NCBI GenBank assembly: GCA_001788095.1 | Contig: MFZX01000026.1 | Span: 1-47,412 of the forward strand | Direction: 5' to 3' | Length of the DNA stretch: 47,412 nt | DNA from: Candidatus Roizmanbacteria bacterium RIFCSPHIGHO2_12_FULL_37_23 | GTDB taxonomy: Bacteria; Patescibacteriota; Microgenomatia; UBA1406; HO2-37-13b | In this document: piece after piece, positions 7,322-14,545 of the stretch | Layout of the letters: each line of letters opens with the position of its first letter | Numbering within the stretch: the first letter of the stretch is position 1 | The notes under the pieces: generated by a model | Databases searched by the model: none | What the model was told of the DNA's origin: nothing | The model's input: the letters and a program-made list of their open reading frames with translations, nothing else | Position numbers and translations under genes: made by a program

Positions 7322-7745
7322 GAAGTGAATTGAAATACATTTCTAAAACATTATAAATGTTTGTTTTTATTTTGAGTGTTTTTTTGTAACTATTTAGATC
7401 AACCCATTCATATCCATCGTGTTCTCTTTTATCTAGTTTAATATTCCCTGAGAGATAAAAACATTCATATACCACGCTAAAAATTTTCTTTCCAGCATTA
7501 TAGTGTTTTATTTTAGGATATTCAAAATAGGTTGTTGTGAAGGGTTTTTCAACTCTCACTTTGAGTTTGGTTTCTTCATCTATTTCTCTTAAAAAGGCTT
7601 TTTTGAAATCGGTTTCTCCTTCTTGAATTTTACCTCCAGGAAGGTCGTAGAGATTTATAAAGGAGTCGTAGAGGATAAGAACTTCACCGTTTTTGTTGAT
7701 TAAGGCTTTTTGCCCGACGTAAAAAAGTTGGTCATTTACAGACAT
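7314..7745 (-). CDS. NUDIX hydrolase
   Basis: The 143-residue protein has a NUDIX box beginning GGKIQEGETDFKKAFLREID and continuing EETKLKV; the usual glycine near the box end is lysine. The preceding LYDLPGG is characteristic. It would hydrolyse a nucleotide-diphosphate compound, possibly cleaning the nucleotide pool given the adjacent alkyltransferase; the substrate is not known. It is the first gene of the minus-strand run NUDIX, alkyltransferase, EamA, riboflavin kinase. The box TATACT (7752-7757, minus strand) ends six bases before its ATG, so the mRNA should be leaderless. Confidence 0.88.
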   Translation of the reverse strand: MSVNDQLFYVGQKALINKNGEVLILYDSFINLYDLPGGKIQEGETDFKKAFLREIDEETKLKVRVEKPFTTTYFEYPKIKHYNAGKKIFSVVYECFYLSGNIKLDKREHDGYEWVDLNSYKKTLKIKTNIYNVLEMYFNSLHG

Positions 7746-7751
7746 GGGACT

Positions 7752-7757
7752 AGTATA
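7752..7757 (-). promoter_or_regulatory. -10 box (TATACT) of the NUDIX-to-riboflavin-kinase run
   Basis: TATACT on the minus strand is followed by six bases and then the ATG at 7745. This predicts a leaderless transcript for the four-gene run. Confidence 0.55.
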
Positions 7758-7777
7758 GCACAGAAAATTCGAGGGGA

Positions 7778-9019
7778 TTATTTTTTTTCTGGGTGATTAA
7801 GAAGCTTGTAAAGGAACACAATTGATATGAGTTGAAAAATCGCTGCGATAAGTAAATTAACTTTGAGTGATATCATCTGCGAGGTCAGTGACGCAATGTA
7901 GATAAAAAGTAAAGCACCCATAACCCTTCCCGCGTTCAAGAAAACTTCAAGGTCACAAATGCGCGCATAATTATGCCCCTTATTATCCGTATTGTCTTTC
8001 TCAATTGACTGATACATTATTGGAAGAAAGGCCAATTGTTCCATAGAATCAGCGATAGTGTCGAGGATCATAAAAATAAGTGCTCCCCAAAGAGCAAAAT
8101 TAATATTTAATATAACCGAGCCACTTGTCAGGATAATAAATCCGAGGATTGTGATTAGTAGTCTATGGTGAGTAGTTGATTTTCGTCCAATGGAATAAGT
8201 AATCAGCGCAGCCAATACTGCTGATAGTGAGAGAACAAATCCAAGAGCCCCTTCATCACCAATTAAAGATAACACGACAAGAGCTGGTGCATAAAAAAAT
8301 ACACCACTTTTCAGACCGGTAAAAAAACCCATAGCTCTTACTTTTTTCCATCTATCTGTAACGTTTTTCAATAAAAGTTGTATTGGATCGCGAGCAATTT
8401 TTACTGACCTGATATGATAACCCGCGAAGAAAAGAATGATCGTCGCAATAATAATCAGAATTTTATACGCTTGTTCGGGTGTGTAACTTTGTGAGTAAGA
8501 TCCGGCAACAATAAACCAGCCTATTAATGCTGGAATAATTATATTAATGAGCGTTGATATTGAAGAGGATACTCCTTCAAAATAATTTCGATTTTCATCA
8601 GGCATTGAATTGAGAGAAAAGTAGTGTCTGTTTGACCACCATAAACCAAAAAAGACTCCAAATAATAATCCAAAAAAGAAAACAAATGGGGTCGTAGTTT
8701 TTTGAAGAAAAATAAGCGGAATTATTGATATTCCCTGTGCGACAGAACTCATGAGAAACAACTTATTAGCAGTAAATTTTTTAAGTAGAATACCGTTTAT
8801 GTAAAAACCGAGAGGTAAACCGATAAAAGTTCCAATGCTGTAAAGTGCTATAGTTGAAAATCTTCCTGTTTGTCGATATAAAAAAGCATTAATGAAAATA
8901 GCTAGAAAAGGATAGGCAATTTTATAGAGCGAGTAGGAGACTATCAGTTTTTGCGCATGGACTGGGAGCGATTTAAAATGTGAAAATTCAGTAGTGATTG
9001 CTTTCCGAAGAAGATTCAT
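7778..9019 (-). CDS. Major facilitator superfamily permease
   Basis: The 413-residue protein has about twelve hydrophobic segments in two halves with a central polar loop (about residues 205-225), the usual MFS plan. Loop 2-3 contains FYINGILLKKFTANKLF, where the MFS GxxxD(R/K)xGR-like motif lies in degenerate form. Segments WWSNRHYFSLNSMPDENRNYFE and the C-terminal LEVFLNAGRVMGALLF resemble an MFS group common in Candidate Phyla genomes; the substrate is unknown. The start follows a GATACT box (9026-9031, minus strand) by six bases. It stands alone between the NUDIX run and the tRNA cluster. Confidence 0.8.
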   Translation of the reverse strand: MNLLRKAITTEFSHFKSLPVHAQKLIVSYSLYKIAYPFLAIFINAFLYRQTGRFSTIALYSIGTFIGLPLGFYINGILLKKFTANKLFLMSSVAQGISIIPLIFLQKTTTPFVFFFGLLFGVFFGLWWSNRHYFSLNSMPDENRNYFEGVSSSISTLINIIIPALIGWFIVAGSYSQSYTPEQAYKILIIIATIILFFAGYHIRSVKIARDPIQLLLKNVTDRWKKVRAMGFFTGLKSGVFFYAPALVVLSLIGDEGALGFVLSLSAVLAALITYSIGRKSTTHHRLLITILGFIILTSGSVILNINFALWGALIFMILDTIADSMEQLAFLPIMYQSIEKDNTDNKGHNYARICDLEVFLNAGRVMGALLFIYIASLTSQMISLKVNLLIAAIFQLISIVFLYKLLNHPEKK

Positions 9020-9060
9020 AATGAAAGTATCTCAACATCCCATCTCGATTGCAAATTCGG

Positions 9061-9131
9061 AGCGGGTGAGGGGAATCGAACCCCCGGCTTCTCGTTGGCA
9101 ACGAGACATTGTACCACTCAACTACACCCGC
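9061..9131 (-). tRNA. tRNA-Gly (GCC)
   Basis: The minus strand folds as a cloverleaf with acceptor GCGGGTG/CACCCGC, anticodon loop TTGCCAA giving anticodon GCC, and a T arm with TTCGATT. The discriminator is T and CCA is not encoded (CCG follows). Confidence 0.95.
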
Positions 9132-9153
9132 GGTGCGATTTATTATATCAAAG

Positions 9154-9226
9154 TGCCGAGGCTCAGAGTCGAACTGAGATCTCACGTTTTTCAGACGCGC
9201 GCCGTGACCACCTTGGCTACCTCGGC
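9154..9226 (-). tRNA. tRNA-Phe (GAA)
   Basis: Acceptor GCCGAGG/CCTCGGC, D stem GCC/GGC, anticodon stem CGCGT/ACGTG with loop CTGAAAA, and T stem CTCAG/CTGAG with loop TTCGACT. The anticodon GAA reads phenylalanine codons. CCA is not encoded. Confidence 0.94.
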
Positions 9227-9228
9227 TG

Positions 9229-9302
9229 TGGGCCTGCTTGGATTCGAACCAAGGACTTCCATCTTATAAGGATGGCACTCTAAACCGCTGAGTTACAGGC
9301 CC
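9229..9302 (-). tRNA. tRNA-Ile (UAU)
   Basis: Acceptor GGGCCTG/CAGGCCC, D stem ACTC/GAGT, anticodon stem CCATC/GATGG with loop CTTATAA, and T arm with TTCGAAT. The anticodon is UAU, which reads AUA directly. Most bacteria instead use a CAU tRNA modified to lysidine by TilS. AUA is a frequent codon in this window. Confidence 0.93.
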
Positions 9303-9334
9303 TCAGAAATATTCTTATTATACAACGAATCCTG

Positions 9335-9360
9335 CGCACCTGACAGGAATAGAATCCTTC
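9335..9360 (-). pseudogene. 3' half of a broken tRNA
   Basis: On the minus strand this reads a T-loop-like TTCTATT, then CCTGT, then CAGGTGC. The last seven bases pair perfectly with the first seven (GCACCTG) of the tRNA 5' half at 9512-9542. The 5' side of the T stem is replaced by the end of a dispersed repeat (AAGGA). The two halves are in the right order and orientation, but a complete tRNA-Arg gene lies between them. Confidence 0.55.
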
Positions 9361-9391
9361 ATTTCGTTCAGGACTGTAGCCCGCATCTTAG
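9350..9391 (-). repeat. Dispersed repeat joined to a tRNA 3' end (copy A)
   Basis: On the minus strand about 40 bases, containing GCGGGCTACAGTCCTGAAC and then GAAATGAAGGATTC, match the repeat at 14483-14517 (GCGGGCTATAGTCCTGAACG, then AAGTGAAGGATTC) with only a few differences. In both places the repeat ends at a tRNA T-loop. Confidence 0.7.
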
Positions 9392-9415
9392 GCTTCGGCA
9401 TGTCCGTCAAAGCAG

Positions 9416-9487
9416 TGCCTTTAGCGGGATTCGAACCCACATCTCAAGCTCCGGAAGCTTGCATTCTATCCGTTAAACTATAAAGGC
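9416..9487 (-). tRNA. tRNA-Arg (CCG)
   Basis: Acceptor GCCTTTA/TAAAGGC, anticodon stem CAAGC/GCTTG with loop TTCCGGA giving anticodon CCG, and T arm GTGGG/CCCGC with TTCGAAT. CCA is not encoded. It lies between the two halves of a broken tRNA. Confidence 0.94.
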
Positions 9488-9511
9488 TGTAAAAAGCGTC
9501 GGTGGAAAGCC

Positions 9512-9542
9512 GCTTACATTCTATCCATTGAACTACAGGTGC
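9512..9542 (-). pseudogene. 5' half of a broken tRNA (Arg-like)
   Basis: The minus strand from 9542 reads GCACCTG, TA, the D arm GTTCAATGGATAGAAT, G, and the 5' anticodon strand TAAGC. This parallels the first 31 bases of the neighbouring tRNA-Arg (GTTTAACGGATAGAAT, G, CAAGC). After it no anticodon loop or 3' half follows directly; the sequence becomes unrelated. It begins one base after the uppP stop codon. Confidence 0.65.
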
Positions 9543-9543
9543 T

Positions 9544-10320
9544 CTATATGAAGGCAGAAAAAACTATTATAGCTAATATGATGCGATAAAGTCCAAATAG
9601 TGTAAGACTGTTACTCTGCAGATATTTAATAAACCATTTGATAAACATAAGAGCAGAGAAAAATGACACGAGAAATCCGGTTCCGACGATCATTATGTTT
9701 TGGTTTGTGAGTAGAGAATAGTCGGTTTTAACCAAGTCTAATATTGATGCACCAATGATGGTTGGCACTGCCAGTAGATAGGAATAGACTGCCCCTTCTG
9801 ATCGCTTATATTTCATAAACATCATACCCACAATAACCGCACCAGCCCTTGATACGCCTGGGATTATAGCAAATGACTGGATAAGTCCGGCAAAAAATGC
9901 GTCCTGATATGATAAATCCGTTAGAGATTTCTTTAACGTAAGCTTTTTCTTTTGAATTAACATTTCAATAACTATAAATAAAATACCTACAATAAAAAGC
10001 GAACTTGCGATGATCGTCATGGACTGAAAAAACACAGTTTTAATTATTTCCCGCATAAAAAAACCAATAATTGCTGTGGGAACAAAAGAAATGAGAACTT
10101 TAGGAATAAGATCTTGGTGTTTACGAATATAGTCAAAATAGAGAAATATTACTGCCAAGATCGCTCCTGATTGAATAAAAACTTCAAAAAAACTAATAAA
10201 TTCGGATTGGGGTAAACGGAGGAATGAGCTTGTGATTATAAGGTGAGCTGTTGATGATATAGGAAGAAATTCAGTAGCACCTTCTACAAGTCCAAGAATC
10301 ATTACCTCAATGATGGTCAT
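9544..10320 (-). CDS. uppP: Undecaprenyl-diphosphatase (UppP/BacA family)
   Basis: This 258-residue integral membrane enzyme dephosphorylates undecaprenyl diphosphate to recycle the carrier lipid used for peptidoglycan and surface glycans. The signatures EGATEFLPISSTAHLI (residues 13-28) and PGVSRAGAVI are present, with about eight membrane segments. Length is close to the usual 260-270. It heads the minus side of a divergent pair with a GT4 gene; both are driven from one palindromic -10 region and both should be leaderless. A tRNA 5' fragment begins one base after its stop codon. Confidence 0.93.
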   Translation of the reverse strand: MTIIEVMILGLVEGATEFLPISSTAHLIITSSFLRLPQSEFISFFEVFIQSGAILAVIFLYFDYIRKHQDLIPKVLISFVPTAIIGFFMREIIKTVFFQSMTIIASSLFIVGILFIVIEMLIQKKKLTLKKSLTDLSYQDAFFAGLIQSFAIIPGVSRAGAVIVGMMFMKYKRSEGAVYSYLLAVPTIIGASILDLVKTDYSLLTNQNIMIVGTGFLVSFFSALMFIKWFIKYLQSNSLTLFGLYRIILAIIVFSAFI

Positions 10321-10343
10321 AGGAACATTATATAATACATAGC
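10321..10343. promoter_or_regulatory. Bidirectional palindromic -10 between uppP and the GT4 gene
   Basis: ATTATATAAT (10327-10336) is a perfect palindrome holding TATAAT on both strands. On the minus strand six bases separate the box from the uppP ATG. On the plus strand seven bases separate it from the ATG at 10344. The whole gap between the two start codons is 23 bases. Neither direction has a clear -35 box. Confidence 0.7.
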
Positions 10344-11468
10344 ATGAAGATGGCCTTAGTTCATGATCATTTACTTGAATTCGGTGGTGCCGAACGCGTC
10401 TTTTTTGCTTTAAAACATATTTTCCCCGATTCTGATATTTATACTGCTGCTTATAACAATAACATGTTAAAAAAGCATGTTCCCGAAAGTGCGAACTGGA
10501 AAATTAATTCATCATGGGCATCGCGAATTCCTTTTTTTTCAAAACTCTATTCGCCGCTCCGATTCCTCACTCCATGGATATGGGAGTCGTTTGATCTAAC
10601 TGACTATGATGTTGTTATTTCTTCCTCAGGTTGGTTTATGTCAAAAGGTGTCATCACAAAAGACCAAACACTTCATGTATGCTATCTTCATCATCAGCCC
10701 AGATATTTATACTATTATGAAACCGCTGTCGAGTGGCAGAAATATTTCCCCGTAAAAATTTATGCCCATTTTATTAATCATTTTTTAAGAATTTGGGATT
10801 TCCAATCGAGCCAACGACCAGATTACTTTATCGCAAATTCACATGAAACAAAGAAGCGTATTCAGAAATTCTATCGCCGCGATTCAGAAGTTATATACCC
10901 GCCTGTAGATATACCCAAAGATGAAGTTTTTAAGATGCAGAAATTTGAAAAACGAGATTATTATGTCACGTTATCACGATTATCTAAGACAAAGAATATT
11001 GATGTACTTATCAAAACAGCCAACGAACTTAAGATTAAACTTAAAATCGTTGGGGTGGGAAGGGATGAAGAATATCTACGTAGTCTTGCAGGAGATTCAA
11101 TAGAATTTCTCGGGCGTGTATCCGATGAAAAGTTTGGTTCGTTATACCAAGGATCTAAAGCGTTTCTTTTTGCAAGCGTTGATGAAGAATTTGGAATCGC
11201 GCCTGTAGAAGCAATGGGATATGGCGTTCCAGTTATAGCATACGCATCAGGAGGTCTTAAAGAGACAGTAAAAGACGGGTATAACGGATATTTGTATAAC
11301 AAATTACACAAGCGATATCTTATTGAGAAAATTAAGGAGTTAGAATTACTTTCAAATGAAGATTATATGAACATGGCAAAAAACGCTCGGAAGGAAGCTG
11401 AAAAATATTCTTATAAAAATTTTGAGAAAAATATTAAAAAATTCATCAATACCTACAATCATTCATAG
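10344..11468 (+). CDS. Glycosyltransferase, GT4 family
   Basis: The 374-residue protein has the two-Rossmann GT-B fold of GT4 enzymes, which transfer sugar from a nucleotide sugar with retention of configuration. The N-terminal acceptor domain begins MKMALVHDHLLEFGGAERV, with the GGAER loop at about 14-18. The C-terminal donor domain has IYPPVD, LSRLSKTKNIDVLI and the E-x7-E motif in EEFGIAPVEAMGYGVPVIAY. No membrane segment is seen, so it would act on the cytoplasmic face. It shares the promoter region with uppP, fitting a role with lipid-linked sugars. Its last ten bases overlap the convergent ABC permease gene. Confidence 0.9.
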   Translation: MKMALVHDHLLEFGGAERVFFALKHIFPDSDIYTAAYNNNMLKKHVPESANWKINSSWASRIPFFSKLYSPLRFLTPWIWESFDLTDYDVVISSSGWFMSKGVITKDQTLHVCYLHHQPRYLYYYETAVEWQKYFPVKIYAHFINHFLRIWDFQSSQRPDYFIANSHETKKRIQKFYRRDSEVIYPPVDIPKDEVFKMQKFEKRDYYVTLSRLSKTKNIDVLIKTANELKIKLKIVGVGRDEEYLRSLAGDSIEFLGRVSDEKFGSLYQGSKAFLFASVDEEFGIAPVEAMGYGVPVIAYASGGLKETVKDGYNGYLYNKLHKRYLIEKIKELELLSNEDYMNMAKNARKEAEKYSYKNFEKNIKKFINTYNHS

Positions 11469-12667
11469 CGGATGGCCTCAATAGGTGACATATTTGCCGC
11501 TTTTCTTGCAGGTACAACACCAAAAATAATCCCTATAAGGGTTGAAACAACGAATGCAATAATAATTGAAAGTATATTTATCTGCGCAGGGAAATAAGAA
11601 TTTATTAATAATACGAATACTATTGAAATAATAATACCTCCAATTCCTCCGATAAGTGATAACAAGACGGCTTCGGTGAGGAATTGAATGAGAATGTTAT
11701 TTCTAGTTGCTCCAACAGCTCTTCTTATGCCGATTTCTTTTGTACGTTCAACAACAGATACGTACATGATATTCATAATACCTATACCACCAACAATAAG
11801 AGATATAGCTCCGATCATAACAAGGACAGTGTTTATTGCTCCAAAAACAGAATTAATAACATTTAATAAATCAGTTTGTTCAAGAACTGAAAAATCACCG
11901 CTTTCGTAACGTCTCTCTAAGATTCTTTGGATGTCACGTTTAGCGAGTTCATATACATCTTCACTCTTTGCGCTTACGTACAATGCAAAAAATTTTTTGT
12001 CTGGATTAAATGAAAGACCGGCAGTATAAGGCATATAAACAAAAGAATCAAAATTTGATCCTCCGAGTCCACCCCCACCTTTAGCTTCACTTATTCCAAT
12101 GATTTTATAGCGCTGATCCTCAATTTTTATATCTTCCCCAAGTGCACCTTCAAAATCATCAAAAAGTTTTTTTGCCAGCTCTGGTCCAATAACGATTACT
12201 TTATTTCTTTTATCAACATCTGTTTTTTTGTAGGATCTCCCATATTGCATTTTCAGATTAAGCACTGGAAAGACATCTTCTGTTGATGCAAGAAGATCTC
12301 CTATCTCAGTCTTATTCGTGGTCGAGATCTCAATTGTTTTAATAAATGCCGGAGAAACATATGCTATATATCGACTCTTTTTTAATGAATCAACATCACT
12401 CTTATCAAATTCAGCCCCACCTAACATACCACCGCCTGGGCGGAATGAATTTCCCTGTAAAAATTTTCCAGGATAAATAAATATGAGATTTGATCCTAAT
12501 CCTTTGAACTGATCTGTGATATATTGTTTAAGCCCTAAGCCTAAAGAGATGAGTAAGACTACTGAAGCAACTCCGATTAATATTCCTAAAGAAGTGAGAA
12601 AAGTACGAAGTTTGTTTCGTCTAAAATTTGTTGTAGCTGATAAGATCGTAAAAATGTAGTATTTCAT
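11459..12667 (-). CDS. MacB-type ABC transporter permease
   Basis: The 402-residue protein has the MacB/FtsX layout: an N-terminal helix at about 15-45, a long extracytoplasmic domain (about 50-275) and three helices at the C-terminus. Typical stretches are KLRTFLTSLGILIGVASVV, the VVERTKEIGIRRAVGATR coupling helix and VPARKAANMSPIEAIRYE at the end. It is the last gene of a three-gene run: membrane fusion protein, ATPase, permease. Such systems use ATP in a mechanotransmission mode to export peptides or lipids or to act on envelope parts; the substrate here is unknown. It follows the ATPase gene by five bases. Confidence 0.9.
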   Translation of the reverse strand: MKYYIFTILSATTNFRRNKLRTFLTSLGILIGVASVVLLISLGLGLKQYITDQFKGLGSNLIFIYPGKFLQGNSFRPGGGMLGGAEFDKSDVDSLKKSRYIAYVSPAFIKTIEISTTNKTEIGDLLASTEDVFPVLNLKMQYGRSYKKTDVDKRNKVIVIGPELAKKLFDDFEGALGEDIKIEDQRYKIIGISEAKGGGGLGGSNFDSFVYMPYTAGLSFNPDKKFFALYVSAKSEDVYELAKRDIQRILERRYESGDFSVLEQTDLLNVINSVFGAINTVLVMIGAISLIVGGIGIMNIMYVSVVERTKEIGIRRAVGATRNNILIQFLTEAVLLSLIGGIGGIIISIVFVLLINSYFPAQINILSIIIAFVVSTLIGIIFGVVPARKAANMSPIEAIRYE

Positions 12668-12672
12668 TGTGT

Positions 12673-13341
12673 CTATTTAATAATTTTTCCGTCTTGAATG
12701 CTTATACTCCGCTTCGTTTTTTCTGCGATATGAGCTTCGTGAGTGACTATGACTATGGTAATTTTTTCTTTTTTGTTAAGATCTTCCAAAAGACTTAAAA
12801 TTGTCTCTCCTGTCTTCGTATCAAGATTTCCTGTTGGTTCATCTGCAAAAATGATTTCCGGTTCTAAGATAAGCGCTCGTGCAATAGCCGCTCTTTGTTG
12901 TTCTCCGCCAGATATTTTATTTGGATATGAATGCGTTCTATGGTCTAATCCAAATCTTTTCAAGAGGGTTATTGCTTTTATCTGAGGATCATAATCTAAT
13001 GTATGAGGATTGTATAACGTTGGTAATAAAATATTTTCTAATACAGTAAATTTATTTATTAGATTAAATTGCTGAAATACAAAACCAATTTTTTCATTTC
13101 GAAGTCTTGAGAGTTTTTCATCCGAGAGTTTTGAAGTATCTACATCATTCATCAATACTTTACCTTTTGTTGGTATATCAAGTAAACCCATCATGTACAT
13201 AAGCGTAGATTTTCCAGAACCAGACGGGCCAATTATAGAGATGAATTCACCCTTTTTGATTTCAAGATTGATATTTTGCAAGATCTCCAGGAGACTGTCT
13301 CCAATAGTATATTCTTTGTAGACATCCTGAAGTTTAATCAT
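12673..13341 (-). CDS. MacB/LolD-type ABC transporter ATPase
   Basis: From the ATG at 13341 the protein has 222 residues. It contains Walker A GPSGSGKST, the Q-loop in FVFQQFNL, the signature SGGEQQRAAIARAL, Walker B IIFADEPTG, the D-loop GNLDTKTG and the switch histidine in IVTHEAHIA. This set is typical of the LolD/MacB ATPase group. An open frame extends 48 bases upstream, but the ATG at 13341 overlaps the stop of the fusion-protein gene by eight bases and starts the conserved MIKLQDVYKEY. It would power the downstream permease. Confidence 0.93.
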   Translation of the reverse strand: MIKLQDVYKEYTIGDSLLEILQNINLEIKKGEFISIIGPSGSGKSTLMYMMGLLDIPTKGKVLMNDVDTSKLSDEKLSRLRNEKIGFVFQQFNLINKFTVLENILLPTLYNPHTLDYDPQIKAITLLKRFGLDHRTHSYPNKISGGEQQRAAIARALILEPEIIFADEPTGNLDTKTGETILSLLEDLNKKEKITIVIVTHEAHIAEKTKRSISIQDGKIIK

Positions 13342-14353
13342 AGACCATATCACCTTTGGATAATCCAGATAAGATTTCGATAAATTCATCAGTTTCTATG
13401 CCCGTAGTTACAGTTTGCCTGGTTTTTTTGTTATTTTTTATTATATAAACGAAAGTACCCTTGTCATCTTCCTGTAAAAATGCAAAAGGAATATAAAGCG
13501 TATTGTTTTTTGATTGTGTTATAAATTCAACATCTCCTGTCATGCCAACGCGATATTTTAGATTCCCATTACTCATATTAATGAATGACATTTTTACAGC
13601 ATAAACCGTCCCGGTCTCATTAGCCTTTGGAACAAATGCAACGTGGTCGACAGTCCCAACGATTTCTTCATCAAGGTATGAGTCAAATAATAATTTACCG
13701 GTAAGACCACTTTGCAATTTAGAGATTTCTGTTTGATCAGCAGTAACTTCAAAATAAAGTGAGTCAGGCGATATGATTTCAAACCCTGCTGTTGCGGCAG
13801 TAATATTCATACCAGGTTGAAGATTGTTTGTACTTGTCACAATACCATCAAGAGGAGAAAAGAGTTGTGAGTATTCTATTGATATTTGCTGTATCTCAAC
13901 ATCTGTAATAGTGTTATCTAAATCGAATTGGGATTTATCTAAGATCCTCTGCATTGCAACTGTTAAAGCCTTATCTTTGTAGTCATCTCTTTGTTGATCT
14001 AAATCCCACCGTGCGTTTAAAAAATCATTGAGGTCTTTTTTTAAAGTTTTCTGCAGTTGACGTTGATCAAGTAAGGCAATGAGTTGGCCTTTTTGCACAC
14101 TGTCTCCTTCTTTAACTTTAATACTTGCTATTTGTCCAGTAGTTTGAAAACGAAGTTCTGCTCGTTTATCAGCTTTTATTTCTCCTGAAAGGATAAGCGT
14201 TTCTTCAAGGTTCCCTCGTTTAACTTGTGTGCTTTGTATTTCTTCTTTTCCATTTACCAAACGCTGATAAAATATAAATCCAGATACAGCAAGTATTATT
14301 CCTATAATTATGAGCGTTCTCTTCTTTCGCTTAACAAAGGTCAGAATTTTCAT
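13334..14353 (-). CDS. HlyD/MacA-type membrane fusion protein
   Basis: About 339 residues from the ATG at 14353. An N-terminal anchor helix (about 12-30) is followed by a biotinyl-lipoyl-like half (GEIKADKRAELRFQTTGQIA, then VKEGDSVQKGQLIALLD), a coiled-coil hairpin rich in Lys, Asp and Gln, the second lipoyl half (FSPLDGIVTS, LQPGM) and a beta-barrel domain. It would link the MacB-like permease to the cell surface. Cells of this type are usually single-membrane, so no TolC partner is expected. The start at 14353 is favoured by TATCAT (14360-14365, minus strand) six bases upstream; an ATG at 14359 would leave no room. Confidence 0.88.
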   Translation of the reverse strand: MKILTFVKRKKRTLIIIGIILAVSGFIFYQRLVNGKEEIQSTQVKRGNLEETLILSGEIKADKRAELRFQTTGQIASIKVKEGDSVQKGQLIALLDQRQLQKTLKKDLNDFLNARWDLDQQRDDYKDKALTVAMQRILDKSQFDLDNTITDVEIQQISIEYSQLFSPLDGIVTSTNNLQPGMNITAATAGFEIISPDSLYFEVTADQTEISKLQSGLTGKLLFDSYLDEEIVGTVDHVAFVPKANETGTVYAVKMSFINMSNGNLKYRVGMTGDVEFITQSKNNTLYIPFAFLQEDDKGTFVYIIKNNKKTRQTVTTGIETDEFIEILSGLSKGDMVYD

Positions 14354-14385
14354 AAACATATGATATCAAATTAATTACAGCTTGG

Positions 14386-14391
14386 TATAAT
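14386..14391 (+). promoter_or_regulatory. -10 box (TATAAT) of tRNA-Cys
   Basis: TATAAT lies 15 bases before the first base of tRNA-Cys. I see no good -35 box at the standard distance. Confidence 0.45.
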
Positions 14392-14406
14392 ATGAAATAA
14401 GTACAT

Positions 14407-14478
14407 GGCTCGGTAGCCAAGTGGTAAGGCAAGGGTCTGCAAAACCCTTACACGCGGGTTCGATTCCCGCCCGGGCCT
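14407..14478 (+). tRNA. tRNA-Cys (GCA)
   Basis: Acceptor GGCTCGG pairs with CCGGGCC (one G-T pair), D stem GCC/GGC, anticodon loop CTGCAAA giving GCA, and T arm GCGGG/CCCGC with TTCGATT. CCA is not encoded. A 22-base copy of its T-loop-to-3' end is repeated at 14515-14536. Confidence 0.95.
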
Positions 14479-14536
14479 CAAGAAGCGGGCTATAGTCCTG
14501 AACGAAGTGAAGGATTCGATTCCCGCCCGGGCCTCA
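14459..14536 (+). repeat. Duplicated tRNA-Cys 3' end flanking a 34-base insert
   Basis: The 22 bases 14459-14480 (T-loop to the trailing CA of tRNA-Cys) recur exactly at 14515-14536. The 34 bases between them (14481-14514) are the dispersed repeat also found at 9350-9391. The layout, an intact tRNA, a short insert, then a second copy of the tRNA end starting at the T-loop, resembles attachment-site duplication left by an integrating element. Confidence 0.75.
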
Positions 14537-14545
14537 TAAAAAAAT

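Noticed and set aside
8994-9283. Open frames across the tRNA cluster on both strands, with peptides resembling short predicted proteins
   Set aside because: They are translations of tRNA genes, a well-known source of false proteins. The cloverleaf structures explain the sequence.
9353-9384. CRISPR-like repeat, since a similar sequence recurs at 14483
   Set aside because: Only two copies exist, 5 kb apart, without regular spacers or cas genes.
11459-14353. Macrolide efflux by MacAB
   Set aside because: Only the general MacAB architecture is shown; nothing in the sequence points to a drug substrate, and a TolC partner is unlikely in such a cell.
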